A stretch of DNA of 64,000 bases from AP-15 sp963755435 (GCA_963755435.1 CAVWJX010000005.1:186001-250000); one strand, 5' to 3'. Counted from the stretch's first letter, positions 9,137-17,774 are shown. Notes: generated by a model not told the origin, from the letters alone. A program made the numbers and translations.

Positions 9137-9197
9137 CCGGGTTTCCGAGGATTAGCCGGGTTTCAGAGGATTAGCCGGGTTTCCGAGGATTAGCCGG
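9122..9197. repeat. 19-bp tandem repeat, four copies, spanning two convergent stop codons
   Basis: Units at 9122-9140, 9141-9159, 9160-9178 and 9179-9197, consensus GTTTCCGAGGATTAGCCGG, with a single C-to-A change in unit 3. Each unit contains TTAG, which gives TAG on the plus strand and TAA on the minus strand. Unit 1 supplies the aminotransferase stop (9134-9136) and unit 4 the amidase stop (9190-9192). Confidence 0.95.
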
Positions 9198-10383
9198 CCC
9201 CGGAAAATCCATCGGCGGCGAGCGCCCGTGCGACCGCGATCAACGTCGTGTCGCTGCCGCGGGCGCCGAGGATCGACAAGCCGATCGGCAAGCCCTCGAC
9301 CGTGCTGCCGGGGATGCTGACCTGCGGCATGCCGGCGAGCCCGCCATGGGCACACAGACACAGAATGCGGTCGCGCTGCAAACTGGCGACGGACAGCGGC
9401 TCACCCCGTTTTGGCGCTGGGAATGGCGTCGTCGGCAGGCACAGGATGGTTCCAGTCGGCAGCAGCTGGCGCAGCCGGCCCCGCGCCTCAGAGCGTACCA
9501 GTTCGGCCCAATGGCGCTCGCTCTCGGGGATCTGCGAGCCGGTGTAGATGTTGCGCGCGACATTGTAGGCGAGCCGCGGGTTGCAGCGCTCGACCCAGTC
9601 CTTGAAGGTCAGCCACGCCTCGCCCGGCTGCAGGGTGCGCTGGGCGCGGGCCCATTGGACGATCCCGCCCGGCGCCATGATCGCCTCACCGGCGCTGCCG
9701 ATCAGCGCGGTCAATCGATCGACCAGCAGGCGCAGCGCGTCGCCGACCTCCGGATCGGCAAAGGCAAAGGCGTCGGTCGCGATCAGCAGCCGCTCCGGCA
9801 GCGTCGATGGGATCGCCTCGTCGAGCATGACGCTCGATACCCTGGCAAAGGTCTCGGGGTCGTCGGCGAACCAGCCGGTGGTGTCCGAACTCGGCGCCTG
9901 CGGCAGCATGCCGGTCACATCGATGCGGCCATGCGTCGGCCGGATGCCGTAAAGACCGCAGAAGCTCGCCGGCACCCGCACCGAGCCGCCGGTATCGGTG
10001 CCGATCGCGGTATCGCAAAGCCCGGCGGCGACCGCCGCGGCCGAGCCCGAGGACGAGCCGCCCGGGACCCGCCCCGGCGCGCGGACATTGACCGGGGTGC
10101 CGTAGAACGCGTTCTCGCCGACAATGCCGAGCGAGACCTCGTCGGTGATGGTCTTGCCGACCAGGGTCGCCCCGGCGTCGAGCAGGCGCCCGACCGCCCA
10201 GGAATGTCTCTGCGGCAGCGGGTTGTACTTGGCCCAGTCGGGATTGCCGCCGCCGGTCGGATGGCCGGCGACGTCGAACAGGTCCTTGGCCGCGAAGGTC
10301 AGGCCGGAGAGCGGCCCGCCGGGCCGCCCCTCGAGATGGACGCGCGGGCCCGGGACAAAGGCATTGATCTCGTCGGGGGGCAT
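9190..10383 (-). CDS. Amidase (amidase-signature family)
   Basis: A 397-residue amidase-signature hydrolase that cleaves an amide bond of an unknown substrate. The Ser-cisSer-Lys triad is visible: Lys in FAAKDLFDVAG, the glycine/serine-rich GGSSSGSAAAV and the nucleophile region TDTGGSVRVPASFCG. It is shorter than GatA (about 490), there are no gatB/gatC neighbours, and the indole-3-acetamide/AmiE-like sub-branch fits better than tRNA amidotransferase. It converges with the aminotransferase gene, and its stop codon lies in the last copy of the 19-bp repeat. Confidence 0.87.
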   Translation of the reverse strand: MPPDEINAFVPGPRVHLEGRPGGPLSGLTFAAKDLFDVAGHPTGGGNPDWAKYNPLPQRHSWAVGRLLDAGATLVGKTITDEVSLGIVGENAFYGTPVNVRAPGRVPGGSSSGSAAAVAAGLCDTAIGTDTGGSVRVPASFCGLYGIRPTHGRIDVTGMLPQAPSSDTTGWFADDPETFARVSSVMLDEAIPSTLPERLLIATDAFAFADPEVGDALRLLVDRLTALIGSAGEAIMAPGGIVQWARAQRTLQPGEAWLTFKDWVERCNPRLAYNVARNIYTGSQIPESERHWAELVRSEARGRLRQLLPTGTILCLPTTPFPAPKRGEPLSVASLQRDRILCLCAHGGLAGMPQVSIPGSTVEGLPIGLSILGARGSDTTLIAVARALAADGFSGAG

Positions 10384-10546
10384 CGGATGCGCTCGCGATC
10401 GGTTCGGGATGGGGCGCGCTGCCCGCGGATCGGCGGGTCGCGAATTATTTTGTATCGGTCTTTGCCGCCGGGCGGAACCGCGCAGATCGGTGCTTCGTAA
10501 GAAGGAGTAGCCGAGCGGCCGTCAACTCGCCGGTCGCAGCACGGCC

Positions 10547-10573
10547 GAGGAGCCGCCGAGAGCCGCCGAGGAG
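10547..10573 (+). repeat. Short duplication carrying two copies of a GAGGAG ribosome binding site
   Basis: AGCCGCCGAG is repeated back to back at 10551-10560 and 10561-10570. GAGGAG occurs both at 10547-10552 and at 10568-10573. The second copy is the likely ribosome binding site for the DUF3175 gene starting at 10578. Confidence 0.75.
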
Positions 10574-10577
10574 CCAA

Positions 10578-10880
10578 ATGACACGCAGCACCAAGCGCGC
10601 GGCGCACCGGCGAAAATACTGGTCCGCCAAAGTCACCCGCGAGAGCGACGCCCTCGACCTCGAACCCGGCGTATTCACCGAGGCCGATCCCGAGCGGATT
10701 GCGGCGTCCCTGAAACGATCTGCCGAGCATAGCAAGCGCCGCAAGGGCGGCGCCTTCCAGTCGGCCATGTCGATGCTGAATTTCGATATCAACCGCGCCG
10801 GGCGCAACCTCCCAGCCGAGCGCAAACGCATTCTCGCGCGCGCCAAGGATGCGCTGCGGCGCCGATTCGGGCGGCAATGA
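10578..10880 (+). CDS. DUF3175 domain-containing protein
   Basis: A 100-residue, very basic protein beginning MTRSTKRAAHRRKYWS, followed by VTRESDALDLEPGVFTEADP and a lysine/arginine-rich tail. This arrangement matches the DUF3175 family, which is widespread in proteobacteria with no known function. The KYWS..V...SDALDLE.GVF stretch and the helical SMLNFDINRAG segment are its recognisable parts. No signal peptide or membrane segment is seen. GAGGAG lies 5 nt upstream of the ATG. Its charge suggests nucleic-acid contact, which is only inference. Confidence 0.82.
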   Translation: MTRSTKRAAHRRKYWSAKVTRESDALDLEPGVFTEADPERIAASLKRSAEHSKRRKGGAFQSAMSMLNFDINRAGRNLPAERKRILARAKDALRRRFGRQ

Positions 10881-10916
10881 CCGGGGCTGCGGACCGAGCC
10901 CCGATTCGGGCGCAGC

Positions 10917-11207
10917 CTAGCGAAAGCGGGCCAGGCCGGCGCCGGGCTCGCCGTCGGCGGTCCGCTCGATCTCGCCGGCCAGGCGATCGTATCGATCGAT
11001 CAGCTCGTGTAGATGCCGCTTGACCCGCGGTGTCGTTGCGTCTTGCACCAGGGCGCGGGCGCGCGCCGCGGCGGCCCGGTAGTATTCGGCGGGCTCCTGC
11101 TTCTGCTCCCACTCGACCGAAGTGCCGGCTCCGGCAATCGCCCGCGGCTCGCCGGGCGACTGTCCGGCAACCGGGCGATTAAACATAATACGCGATACCG
11201 TCGTCAT
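10917..11207 (-). CDS. Hypothetical small protein with C-terminal helical region
   Basis: A 96-residue protein with no domain I recognise. The first 30 residues look disordered. The rest (EWEQKQEPAEYYRAAAARAR, then VKRHLHELIDRYDRLAGEIE) should form two amphipathic helices, as in small alphaproteobacterial proteins often annotated only as hypothetical. The start at 11207 (MTTVSRIMFN) was chosen because residues upstream look non-coding; the ribosome binding site is weak. It is convergent with the DUF3175 gene. Confidence 0.55.
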   Translation of the reverse strand: MTTVSRIMFNRPVAGQSPGEPRAIAGAGTSVEWEQKQEPAEYYRAAAARARALVQDATTPRVKRHLHELIDRYDRLAGEIERTADGEPGAGLARFR

Positions 11208-11341
11208 CGATCGACCGCCAGCCGCAAACAGCGCCGACCCTAAGTAAGCCGGCGGCCGGACCATACGCGCGCCCGGTGCCGCGTGCAACAAAAACGGCGG
11301 CGCGCCCGGCGTTCGGCGCCGCATTAGCATAGCTTACCGCA

Positions 11342-11782
11342 TTACAGCCCGGCTCGCGCGGCAGCCGACAGATCGCCCCAGCTCGTCACCCGTTCGAGGC
11401 GGATGGCGATGACCGGCAGGTCGCCGATCGGCATCGTGCGGTATTGCGGGTAGCGCGTTCGCAGCAGCTCTTGCGCCCGGCCATGCTCCGCGCCCCCTTC
11501 AAGGATCTCGGCGCGGCCCGCCACCATGACCCAACCGAGCCGGGTCCAGTCCTCGTCGTAATGGTCGGCGACAAAGGCGGCGGTCGGATTGGCGGCGATG
11601 TTGCGCAGCCGCTTCAGCGCGCGCGGATTGCCCTTGGGTTTGCGGTCGATGGTGATGTAGAGCGCGCCGTCGCCAACCGCGAAACACACCGGCACGACAT
11701 GCGGGGCGCCGCCGGCGTCGGCGGTCGCCAGATGCCCGACCCGGCGATCGGCGAGAAAGCGGCGCTGCGGCGGCGTCAGCAT
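11342..11782 (-). CDS. PPOX-class (pyridoxamine 5'-phosphate oxidase-like) flavin/F420-binding protein
   Basis: A 146-residue split-barrel protein. MLTPPQRRFLADRRVGHLAT at the N-terminus, APHVVPVCFAV and YITIDRKPKG are hallmarks of the PPOX group related to mycobacterial Rv0121. WTRLGWVMVAGRAEIL follows, as in TIGR03668-type proteins. Such proteins bind FMN or F420 and reduce or oxidise unknown substrates; F420 is not typical of alphaproteobacteria, so FMN or another flavin is possible. The ATG at 11782 fits the family N-terminus. It is divergent from the RidA gene at 11874. Confidence 0.8.
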   Translation of the reverse strand: MLTPPQRRFLADRRVGHLATADAGGAPHVVPVCFAVGDGALYITIDRKPKGNPRALKRLRNIAANPTAAFVADHYDEDWTRLGWVMVAGRAEILEGGAEHGRAQELLRTRYPQYRTMPIGDLPVIAIRLERVTSWGDLSAAARAGL

Positions 11783-11873
11783 CAGACCCCCGTTCGGGCA
11801 AACGATGCTACGATCATAGCGCGCGGCCGGCGGCGGGTCGCGGTTTCGGGCAACGCGGATCGGGAGGGCGATC

Positions 11874-12266
11874 ATGGACAAGCGGCAGAGCATCGACGTG
11901 GCCGGGGCAAAGCACGTCAATCCAATCCCGAGCGCCTGCCGGCGCGGCCCCTTTGTCGTCAGCGGGGCGATCTCCGGCGCCGATCCCGAAACCGGTCGGG
12001 TCCCGGCCGATCTCGACGGCCAGTGCCGGGCGATGTTCGGCAATGTCCGCCGCGTCGTCGAAGCCGCCGGCGGCACGCCCGAGGATATCGTCAAGATGAA
12101 TGTGTGGATTACCGACCGCGCCCTGCGCCCGATCCTCAACAAGCACTGGGTCGAGATGTTTCCCGACCCGCATTCGCGGCCGGCGCGCCACACCATGACC
12201 GCGCACGATCTGGTGGCGCCGATGCAGATCCAGTGCGATCTGCTGGCCGTTTTGGGCGATGGCTGA
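11874..12266 (+). CDS. RidA family protein
   Basis: A 130-residue Rid/YjgF protein: SACRRGPFVVSGAISGADPE at the N-terminus, AMFGNVRRVVEAAGGTPEDI in the central helix and IVKMNVWITD. It lacks the Arg/Glu pair of archetypal RidA at the C-terminus (MQIQCDLLAVL), so it belongs to another Rid subgroup. It ends 30 bp before the molybdenum hydroxylase subunit, on the same strand, and is probably in the same transcript. Rid-like proteins near molybdenum hydroxylases often belong to catabolic operons for N-heterocycles or purines, which is inference from context here. Confidence 0.85.
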   Translation: MDKRQSIDVAGAKHVNPIPSACRRGPFVVSGAISGADPETGRVPADLDGQCRAMFGNVRRVVEAAGGTPEDIVKMNVWITDRALRPILNKHWVEMFPDPHSRPARHTMTAHDLVAPMQIQCDLLAVLGDG

Positions 12267-12296
12267 GCGGCCGCCGATGGTGTCGCGGAGCAGCCG

Positions 12297-14669
12297 ATGA
12301 GCCCGCCCGGCGGCGTGCAAAACGGCATCGGCCAGCCGGTGCGGCGCAAGGAGGATTTTCGCCTGCTGACCGGGAGCGGCTGCTTTGCCGACGATGTCGT
12401 GCTGCCGGGGCTGGCCTATGCGGCGATGGTGCGCTCGCCCCACGCCCATGCGCGCATCGTCGCGGTGGATAAGGCCGCCGCACTCGCCGCCCCCGGCGTG
12501 CTCGCGGTGCTGACCGGCGCCGATTATATCGCCGACGGGCTCGGTGCGATCCCGCACAATGCCGGGCTGATGGCGGCCCCGGACCTCGCCGTGCGCGTGC
12601 GGGGCTCCGGCCCGATCGCGACCCGCAACTATCCGCTGCCGACCGACAAGGTGCGCTTTGTCGGCGAACCGGTCGCGGTCGTCGTGGCCGCAACAATGGA
12701 CGACGCCAAGGAGGCGGCCGAGCGCGTCGATATCGCCTATGAGCCGCTGGCGGCGGTCACCCGCGCCTCTGACGCGATCGAGCCCGGCGCCCCGCGGCTG
12801 TGGGACGAAGCGCCCGGCAATCTGTGCATCGATATCGAGGTCGGCGACGAGGCCGCGACGGCGCGGGCCTTTGCCGCGGCGGCCCATGTAGTGCGCCTCG
12901 ACACCTGGGTCCCGCGCGTCACCGGGGTGCCGATGGAGCCGCGCACCGTCACCGCCGAATACGACAAGGCGAGCGGGCATTACACGCTCTATTCGGGCAG
13001 CGGGCGCGGGGTCGCCAAGCTGCGCCTCGATCTCGCCCAAATCCTCGGCGTGGCGGCGGAACAGGTGCGGGTTTTGTGCCGCGACATGGGCGGAAATTTC
13101 GGCACCCGCAATTTCTTCTATCCCGAATACGCGGTGCTCGCCTGGGCCGCGCGCCGGGCGGGACGGCCGGTCAAGTGGACCGGCGAGCGCAGCGAATGCT
13201 TCCTCAGCGATTATCAGGGCCGCGACCTTACGGTCGAGGCCGAATTGGCGCTCGACGAGGCAGGGAAATTCCTCGCGGTGCGCGGCTCGAATTTGAGCAA
13301 TCTCGGCGGCCACGCCGCGGCCTTCGTGTCGTTGCAGAAGGGGCTCGGCCTGATGTCGAGCGTCTACCATATCCCGGTCGGGCATTTCCGCGGCCGCGGC
13401 GCCGTCACCAACACGGTTTCGACCACCCCCTATCGCAGCGCCGGGCGGCCCGAGGCGATCTTTGTCGTCGAGCGCCTGATCGATCTGGCGGCGGACCAGC
13501 TCGGGCTCGACCCGGTCGCGCTGCGCCGGCGCAACCTGATCCCGCCGCGGGCGCAACCCTATGCCAACCCGCTCGGCCTGACCTATGACAGCGGCGATTA
13601 CGAGGCGGCGATGGACCGCGCCCTGGCGCTGGCCGATTGGCACGGCTTTGCCGCGCGTCGCGCCGAGGCCGGGCGGCGCGGCCGGCGGCGCGGCATCGGC
13701 ATCGCCAATTATGTCGAGATCACCTCGGGCGCGCCGCGCGAGCGCACCGAGATCACGGTCAAGCCCGAAGGCCGGGTCGAGTTGGTGATGGGCACGATGT
13801 CGTCGGGCCAGGGCCACGAGACGAGCTTTGCCCAGCTCGTCACCGAATGGCTCGGCGTGCCGTTCGAGTGCATCGACTATGTCGCCCACGACACGCTCCG
13901 GGTGGTGGCCGGCGGCGGCTCGCATTCCGGCCGCTCGATGAAGCTCGCCGCCACGATCGTCGGTGAGGCGACCGACGCGATCATCGCCAAGGGCCGCGCC
14001 ATCGCGAGCTTTCTGCTCGAGACCGGCGAAGTCGACATCGAGTTCGCGGCCGGCCGCTATCGGGTCGCCGGCACCGATCGCGACATCGGCATCTTCGAAA
14101 TCGCCGCCGCCGCGGCCGGGCGCGATGATCTGCCGGCCGAGCTGAAGGGGCCGCTCGCCGGCATCTGCGACCAGACCTTGCCGGTCGCGAGCTTTCCCTA
14201 TGGGACGCAGGTCTGCGAGGTCGAGGTCGATCCGCTGACCGGCGCGGTGGAGATCGTCGGCTATGCCGCGGTCGACGATGTCGGCCGCGCCGTCAACCCG
14301 CTGATCCTGCATGGCCAGACGCATGGCGGCATCGCCCAGGGGGTGGGCCAGGCATTGCTCGAGGAAAGCCATTACCACCGGCACAGCGGGCAATTGCTGG
14401 CGGCGAGCTTTATGGATTACGCGATGCCGCGCGCCGCGACCCTGCCGATCCTGGCGACGGCGCTCAGCGAAGTGCCCTCGCCGACCAATCGGCTCGGCGT
14501 GCGCTCCGGCGGCGAAGGCGGCACGACGCCGGCGCTGGCCGCGGTGATCAACGCGATTGTCGACGCGCTCGCCGAATTCGGGGTGCGCCATATCGAAATG
14601 CCGGCGACGCCCGAGCGGGTGTGGCGCGCCATCCGGGACGCGCGCCGGGGCGGCGGCGACACCGCCTGA
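12297..14669 (+). CDS. Xanthine dehydrogenase family, molybdopterin-binding (large) subunit
   Basis: A 790-residue molybdenum-cofactor subunit of the xanthine dehydrogenase/aldehyde oxidase/CO dehydrogenase family, which hydroxylates heterocycles or aldehydes using water. The N-terminal hammerhead domain starts QPVRRKEDFRLLTGSGCFADD. Cofactor-binding segments include VLCRDMGGNFGTRN, TPYRSAGRPEA and SSGQGHETSFAQ. The catalytic glutamate lies in GVRSGGEGGTTPAL near residue 742. The active-site loop has YRSAGRP and not the CO dehydrogenase AYRCSFR, so it is not a CO dehydrogenase. No iron-sulfur or FAD subunit gene flanks it, which is unusual. Molybdate transport genes follow immediately. Confidence 0.92.
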   Translation: MSPPGGVQNGIGQPVRRKEDFRLLTGSGCFADDVVLPGLAYAAMVRSPHAHARIVAVDKAAALAAPGVLAVLTGADYIADGLGAIPHNAGLMAAPDLAVRVRGSGPIATRNYPLPTDKVRFVGEPVAVVVAATMDDAKEAAERVDIAYEPLAAVTRASDAIEPGAPRLWDEAPGNLCIDIEVGDEAATARAFAAAAHVVRLDTWVPRVTGVPMEPRTVTAEYDKASGHYTLYSGSGRGVAKLRLDLAQILGVAAEQVRVLCRDMGGNFGTRNFFYPEYAVLAWAARRAGRPVKWTGERSECFLSDYQGRDLTVEAELALDEAGKFLAVRGSNLSNLGGHAAAFVSLQKGLGLMSSVYHIPVGHFRGRGAVTNTVSTTPYRSAGRPEAIFVVERLIDLAADQLGLDPVALRRRNLIPPRAQPYANPLGLTYDSGDYEAAMDRALALADWHGFAARRAEAGRRGRRRGIGIANYVEITSGAPRERTEITVKPEGRVELVMGTMSSGQGHETSFAQLVTEWLGVPFECIDYVAHDTLRVVAGGGSHSGRSMKLAATIVGEATDAIIAKGRAIASFLLETGEVDIEFAAGRYRVAGTDRDIGIFEIAAAAAGRDDLPAELKGPLAGICDQTLPVASFPYGTQVCEVEVDPLTGAVEIVGYAAVDDVGRAVNPLILHGQTHGGIAQGVGQALLEESHYHRHSGQLLAASFMDYAMPRAATLPILATALSEVPSPTNRLGVRSGGEGGTTPALAAVINAIVDALAEFGVRHIEMPATPERVWRAIRDARRGGGDTA

Positions 14670-14760
14670 GACCAGGCTGATCGCGGCCGCCGGGGTGCCG
14701 CGCGGCAGCGCCCGGCCACCACCGGTCGGCGCCGGCGCGACACTCTGCGGCTTTACTTCA

Positions 14761-14784
14761 CGACATATTCGCAGAAATATAGCG
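14761..14784 (+). promoter_or_regulatory. Mo-box-like operator (candidate ModE site)
   Basis: An imperfect inverted repeat, CGACATATT - CGCAGA - AATATAGCG, in which 7 of 9 arm positions pair. The layout (CG ends, TATAT-like cores, 6-nt spacer) resembles ModE operators such as that of E. coli modA. It sits in an AT-rich patch upstream of the molybdate-binding protein gene, and a ModE-type regulator is encoded 3 kb downstream. Recognition is by pattern only. Confidence 0.72.
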
Positions 14785-14814
14785 ATGGTCGAATTTGTCG
14801 GGGAGAGCGGGAGA

Positions 14815-15786
14815 ATGGCGGCAGCAACGATTGCGCTGCGGGGTGCCGAGGCCGTCGCCGAGAACGACCGGCGAACCACGATGAGTTATCGGGACGAGCG
14901 CGGTTGGGCGGGTCGCATGCGGCTGACCCTGGGGCTGCTCGTCGCCGCCGCGTGGGTGGCGCTGTCGCCGACGGCCTGGGCGGCGGGAACCGTCACCGTG
15001 CTTTATGCCGGGTCGCTGGTAAATCTGATGGAGCGCAGCCTCGGGCCGGCCTTCGACCAGGCGAGCGGCGATCGATTTCAGGGCTATGCCGGCGGGTCGA
15101 GCCTTCTCGCCAACCAGATCAAGGGCAAGCTGCGGCAGGCCGATGTGTTCGTCAGCGCCTCCCCCAAGGTCAATGCCGGCCTGATCGGGCCGGCCAATGG
15201 CGACTGGGTCAGCTGGTACATCCCGTTCGCGCAATCGCCGCTGGTGATCGGCTATAGCCCGGCCAGCCGCTTCGGCGCCGATTTCAAGTCGAAGCCGTGG
15301 TATCAGGTGCTGATGGAGCCGGGGATCCGGATTGGGCGGACCGATCCGAAGCTCGACCCCAAGGGCACATTGACGATTGCGCTGATGCGGCGGGCCCAGA
15401 CCTTGTACAAAATCCCCGGGCTGGCGCAGCATGTGCTCGGCGCGCCCGAGAACCCGGCCGAGGTTCTGCCGGAGGAGACCCTTGTCGGCCGCCTGCAATC
15501 GGGCCAGCTCGATGCCGGCTTTTTCTATTCGACCGAGACCGCCGACGCCAGGATCCCGGCGGTGGCACTGCCGGCCGGGCTCGCGCCAAAGGCGGTCTAC
15601 ACCGTCACCATCGTGCATGCGGCGCCCAATCCGGGCGGCGCCGCGCAATTTGTCGCCTTCCTGCTCGGCGCGGACGGGCAGGGCCTGATGAAGCAGCACG
15701 GGCTCGCGCTGCTGAAGCCGGTGATTGCCGGGACGGCCGCCGCGGTGCCAGCGCAGATCCGGTCGCTGGTCGACCAGGCGAAGTGA
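14815..15786 (+). CDS. Molybdate/tungstate ABC transporter substrate-binding protein (WtpA/ModA-like)
   Basis: A periplasmic binding protein delivering oxyanions, probably molybdate or tungstate, to the permease encoded next. The mature part starts AGTVTVLYAGSLVNLMERSL, with the AGSL loop and GGSSLLANQIKGKLRQADVF found in WtpA-type proteins. FAQSPLVIGYSP and GFFYSTETA are further family segments. ATG 14815 has GGGAG 9 nt upstream but gives a long N-terminus before the hydrophobic signal (LTLGLLVAAAWVALSPTAWA). ATG 14881 or 14917 would place the signal peptide at the very start. It overlaps the fused permease gene by 4 nt (GTGA). Control by molybdenum through the Mo-box at 14761 is likely. Confidence 0.85.
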   Translation: MAAATIALRGAEAVAENDRRTTMSYRDERGWAGRMRLTLGLLVAAAWVALSPTAWAAGTVTVLYAGSLVNLMERSLGPAFDQASGDRFQGYAGGSSLLANQIKGKLRQADVFVSASPKVNAGLIGPANGDWVSWYIPFAQSPLVIGYSPASRFGADFKSKPWYQVLMEPGIRIGRTDPKLDPKGTLTIALMRRAQTLYKIPGLAQHVLGAPENPAEVLPEETLVGRLQSGQLDAGFFYSTETADARIPAVALPAGLAPKAVYTVTIVHAAPNPGGAAQFVAFLLGADGQGLMKQHGLALLKPVIAGTAAAVPAQIRSLVDQAK

Positions 15787-17624
15787 CGCGGCGCGTCCCG
15801 GCGCCGCTCCCCTGGCTCGCGGGCCTGCTGGCGATCTACCTGATCGCACCGCTGGCCGCGGGCTTTCGCGAGGCCGGATTCGCCGACTGGCATTCGGTCG
15901 ACATCGCGGCGCTCGCCCGCGCCTGCGCCACCTCGATCGGCAGCGCCAGTTTGGCGACGGCGATCATCGCGATCGGCGGCATCCCGCTCGGCTATTTGTT
16001 GGCGCGGCTGCCGGGGCGGGCGATCTCGACGCTCGGGTTTCTGGTTCAGCTGCCGCTGGCGCTGCCGCCGCTCGCCGGCGGCATCCTGTTATTGTTCCTG
16101 GTCGGCTACACCGCACCCATCGGCCGCCTTGCCGGCGGCCTGCTGACCGATTCGTTCGCCGGTATCGTGCTCGCCGAAACCTTTGTCGCCGCACCGTTCC
16201 TGATCATCGCGGCGCGCTCGTCCTTTGGCGCGATCGACACGGTTCTCGAAGGGGTGGCGACCACGCTCGGCCGCCCGCCGCTGGCGACCTTCCTGCGGGT
16301 CAGCCTGCCGCTCGCCTGGCCCGGCATCGCCTCCGGGCTGCTGCTCGCCTGGCTGCGGGCGTTCGGCGAGTTCGGCGCGACCGTGATGGTCGCCTATCAC
16401 CCGTATTCGCTGCCGGTCTATACCTATGTCGCGTTCGGCGCCGAAGGGCTGCCGGCGATGCTGCCGATCCTGCTGCCGACCCTGATCATCGCGGTGGCGG
16501 TGATGGCGATGAGCGACCGCGTGAATGGGAAACGTGGCCGGCGGCGCGCCCGTCCGGCCCGGTGGGACCGGCCGCGGATGTCGGCGCGCGACGGCTACCC
16601 GGCGGTTTCGGGCGAAACGGCGCGCCCGGTTGGCCTGGCACTCTCGCTGCGCAAGCAACTAGGCGGCTTTTGCCTCGATCTGGCATGGTCGCCGGCGGCG
16701 CGGCGGCTGGCGATCCTCGGACCCTCGGGCTCGGGAAAGTCGTTGAGCCTGCGGCTGATCGCCGGCATCGATCGCCCCGACCGGGCCGAAATCAAGCTCG
16801 GCGACACCGATTTGTCGCGGCTCGACGCGGCGGCTCGCGGCATCGGCTATGTGCCGCAGGATTATGGGCTGTTTCCGCATCTGCGGGTCGCCGCGCAGCT
16901 GCGTTTCCCGGTCGGCGCCGACCCGTGTCTGGCGCAGCGCTGGATCGAGCGTCTCGGCCTCGCCGGCCTCGAGGAGCGCTATCCGGCGGAACTCTCGCTC
17001 GGCCAGCAGCAGCGGGTGGCGTTGGCCCGCGCGCTGGTGCGGCCGACCCGGCTCGTGCTGCTCGACGAGCCGTTCTCGGCGCTCGACGCGCCGTTGCGCG
17101 CAAGCCTGCGCTACGAGCTGTTGGCGTTGCAGCAGGAGGTCGGCGCGACGACGATCCTCGTCACCCACGATCCGCAGGAAGCCGCCCTGCTGGCCGACGA
17201 GATCCTGGTGCTGGCGGCCGGCCGGCCGCTGCAATCCGGCCCCACCGAGACGGTCTTTCGCCGCCCCGCCGATGCGACCGTGGCCCGCCTGCTCGGCGCC
17301 GAAAACTTTGGCGAGGGCACCGTTACCGAGGACGGCCGGATCGGCATCGGCGGCGGCATTCTATTGACGGTCGCCGGGCCGGCGCTGCCGCCGGGCGGGC
17401 GGGTCGGCTGGGCGATCCCGCCGGGGCATGTTCGCCTCGATCCCGCCGGCCCCTATGACGGCTGGGTCGAAGCCGCCCTCCCGGTCGGAACCGGCAGCTG
17501 GATCGTCATCCGCCTCGGCGAGGCGCGCCTTCGGGTGGTCGGACCGCGGGCGAACTGCTCGGGCGGAAGCCCGTGCCGGTTGACCATCGACGCGGACGCA
17601 ATCCAGGTCTGGCCGCGCGATTGA
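15783..17624 (+). CDS. Fused molybdate ABC transporter permease-ATPase (ModB-ModC type)
   Basis: One uninterrupted 613-residue reading frame carries both the membrane and the motor parts of the transporter. Residues about 10-245 form a permease with several helices and the EAA-type loop TTLGRPPLATFLRVSLPLA. After a basic linker, residues about 280-490 form an ABC ATPase: Walker A GPSGSGKS (near 314), signature LSLGQQQR, Walker B LVLLDEPFSALDA and H-loop VTHDPQEA. A TOBE-like oxyanion-sensing tail follows to 613. The GTG start overlaps the upstream stop codon (GTGA). ATG at residue 266 could begin a separate ATPase, but no ribosome binding site precedes it. Normally modB and modC are separate genes. 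Confidence 0.88.
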   Translation: MTRRVPAPLPWLAGLLAIYLIAPLAAGFREAGFADWHSVDIAALARACATSIGSASLATAIIAIGGIPLGYLLARLPGRAISTLGFLVQLPLALPPLAGGILLLFLVGYTAPIGRLAGGLLTDSFAGIVLAETFVAAPFLIIAARSSFGAIDTVLEGVATTLGRPPLATFLRVSLPLAWPGIASGLLLAWLRAFGEFGATVMVAYHPYSLPVYTYVAFGAEGLPAMLPILLPTLIIAVAVMAMSDRVNGKRGRRRARPARWDRPRMSARDGYPAVSGETARPVGLALSLRKQLGGFCLDLAWSPAARRLAILGPSGSGKSLSLRLIAGIDRPDRAEIKLGDTDLSRLDAAARGIGYVPQDYGLFPHLRVAAQLRFPVGADPCLAQRWIERLGLAGLEERYPAELSLGQQQRVALARALVRPTRLVLLDEPFSALDAPLRASLRYELLALQQEVGATTILVTHDPQEAALLADEILVLAAGRPLQSGPTETVFRRPADATVARLLGAENFGEGTVTEDGRIGIGGGILLTVAGPALPPGGRVGWAIPPGHVRLDPAGPYDGWVEAALPVGTGSWIVIRLGEARLRVVGPRANCSGGSPCRLTIDADAIQVWPRD

Positions 17625-17774
17625 TGCCCGCACGTCAAAGATCCAGCTGCGGGCCGTTCGAAGAACGCTTGAACGCCTGCGCGGTTTGGATCAAGACCGC
17701 CTGAGGCGGTGGAGCGGGAGCGCCGGTGGCGGCCGGGGCGCGCGGCCGCTGCCGAGGAGCCGGAGGTCGATCCC

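Noticed and set aside
9122..9197. CRISPR-like array
   Set aside because: The 19-bp units are directly abutting with no spacers; it is a plain tandem repeat.
11814..14879. A 1021-codon open frame on the minus strand opposite the molybdenum hydroxylase and binding-protein genes
   Set aside because: Its translation is low-complexity, Arg/Gly/Asp-rich and shows no domain, while the plus strand encodes clear homologues throughout. High GC creates long mirror frames.
16578..17624. Separate modC starting at an internal ATG
   Set aside because: No ribosome binding site precedes it and the upstream permease frame has no stop, so a fusion is the simpler reading. It remains an alternative.
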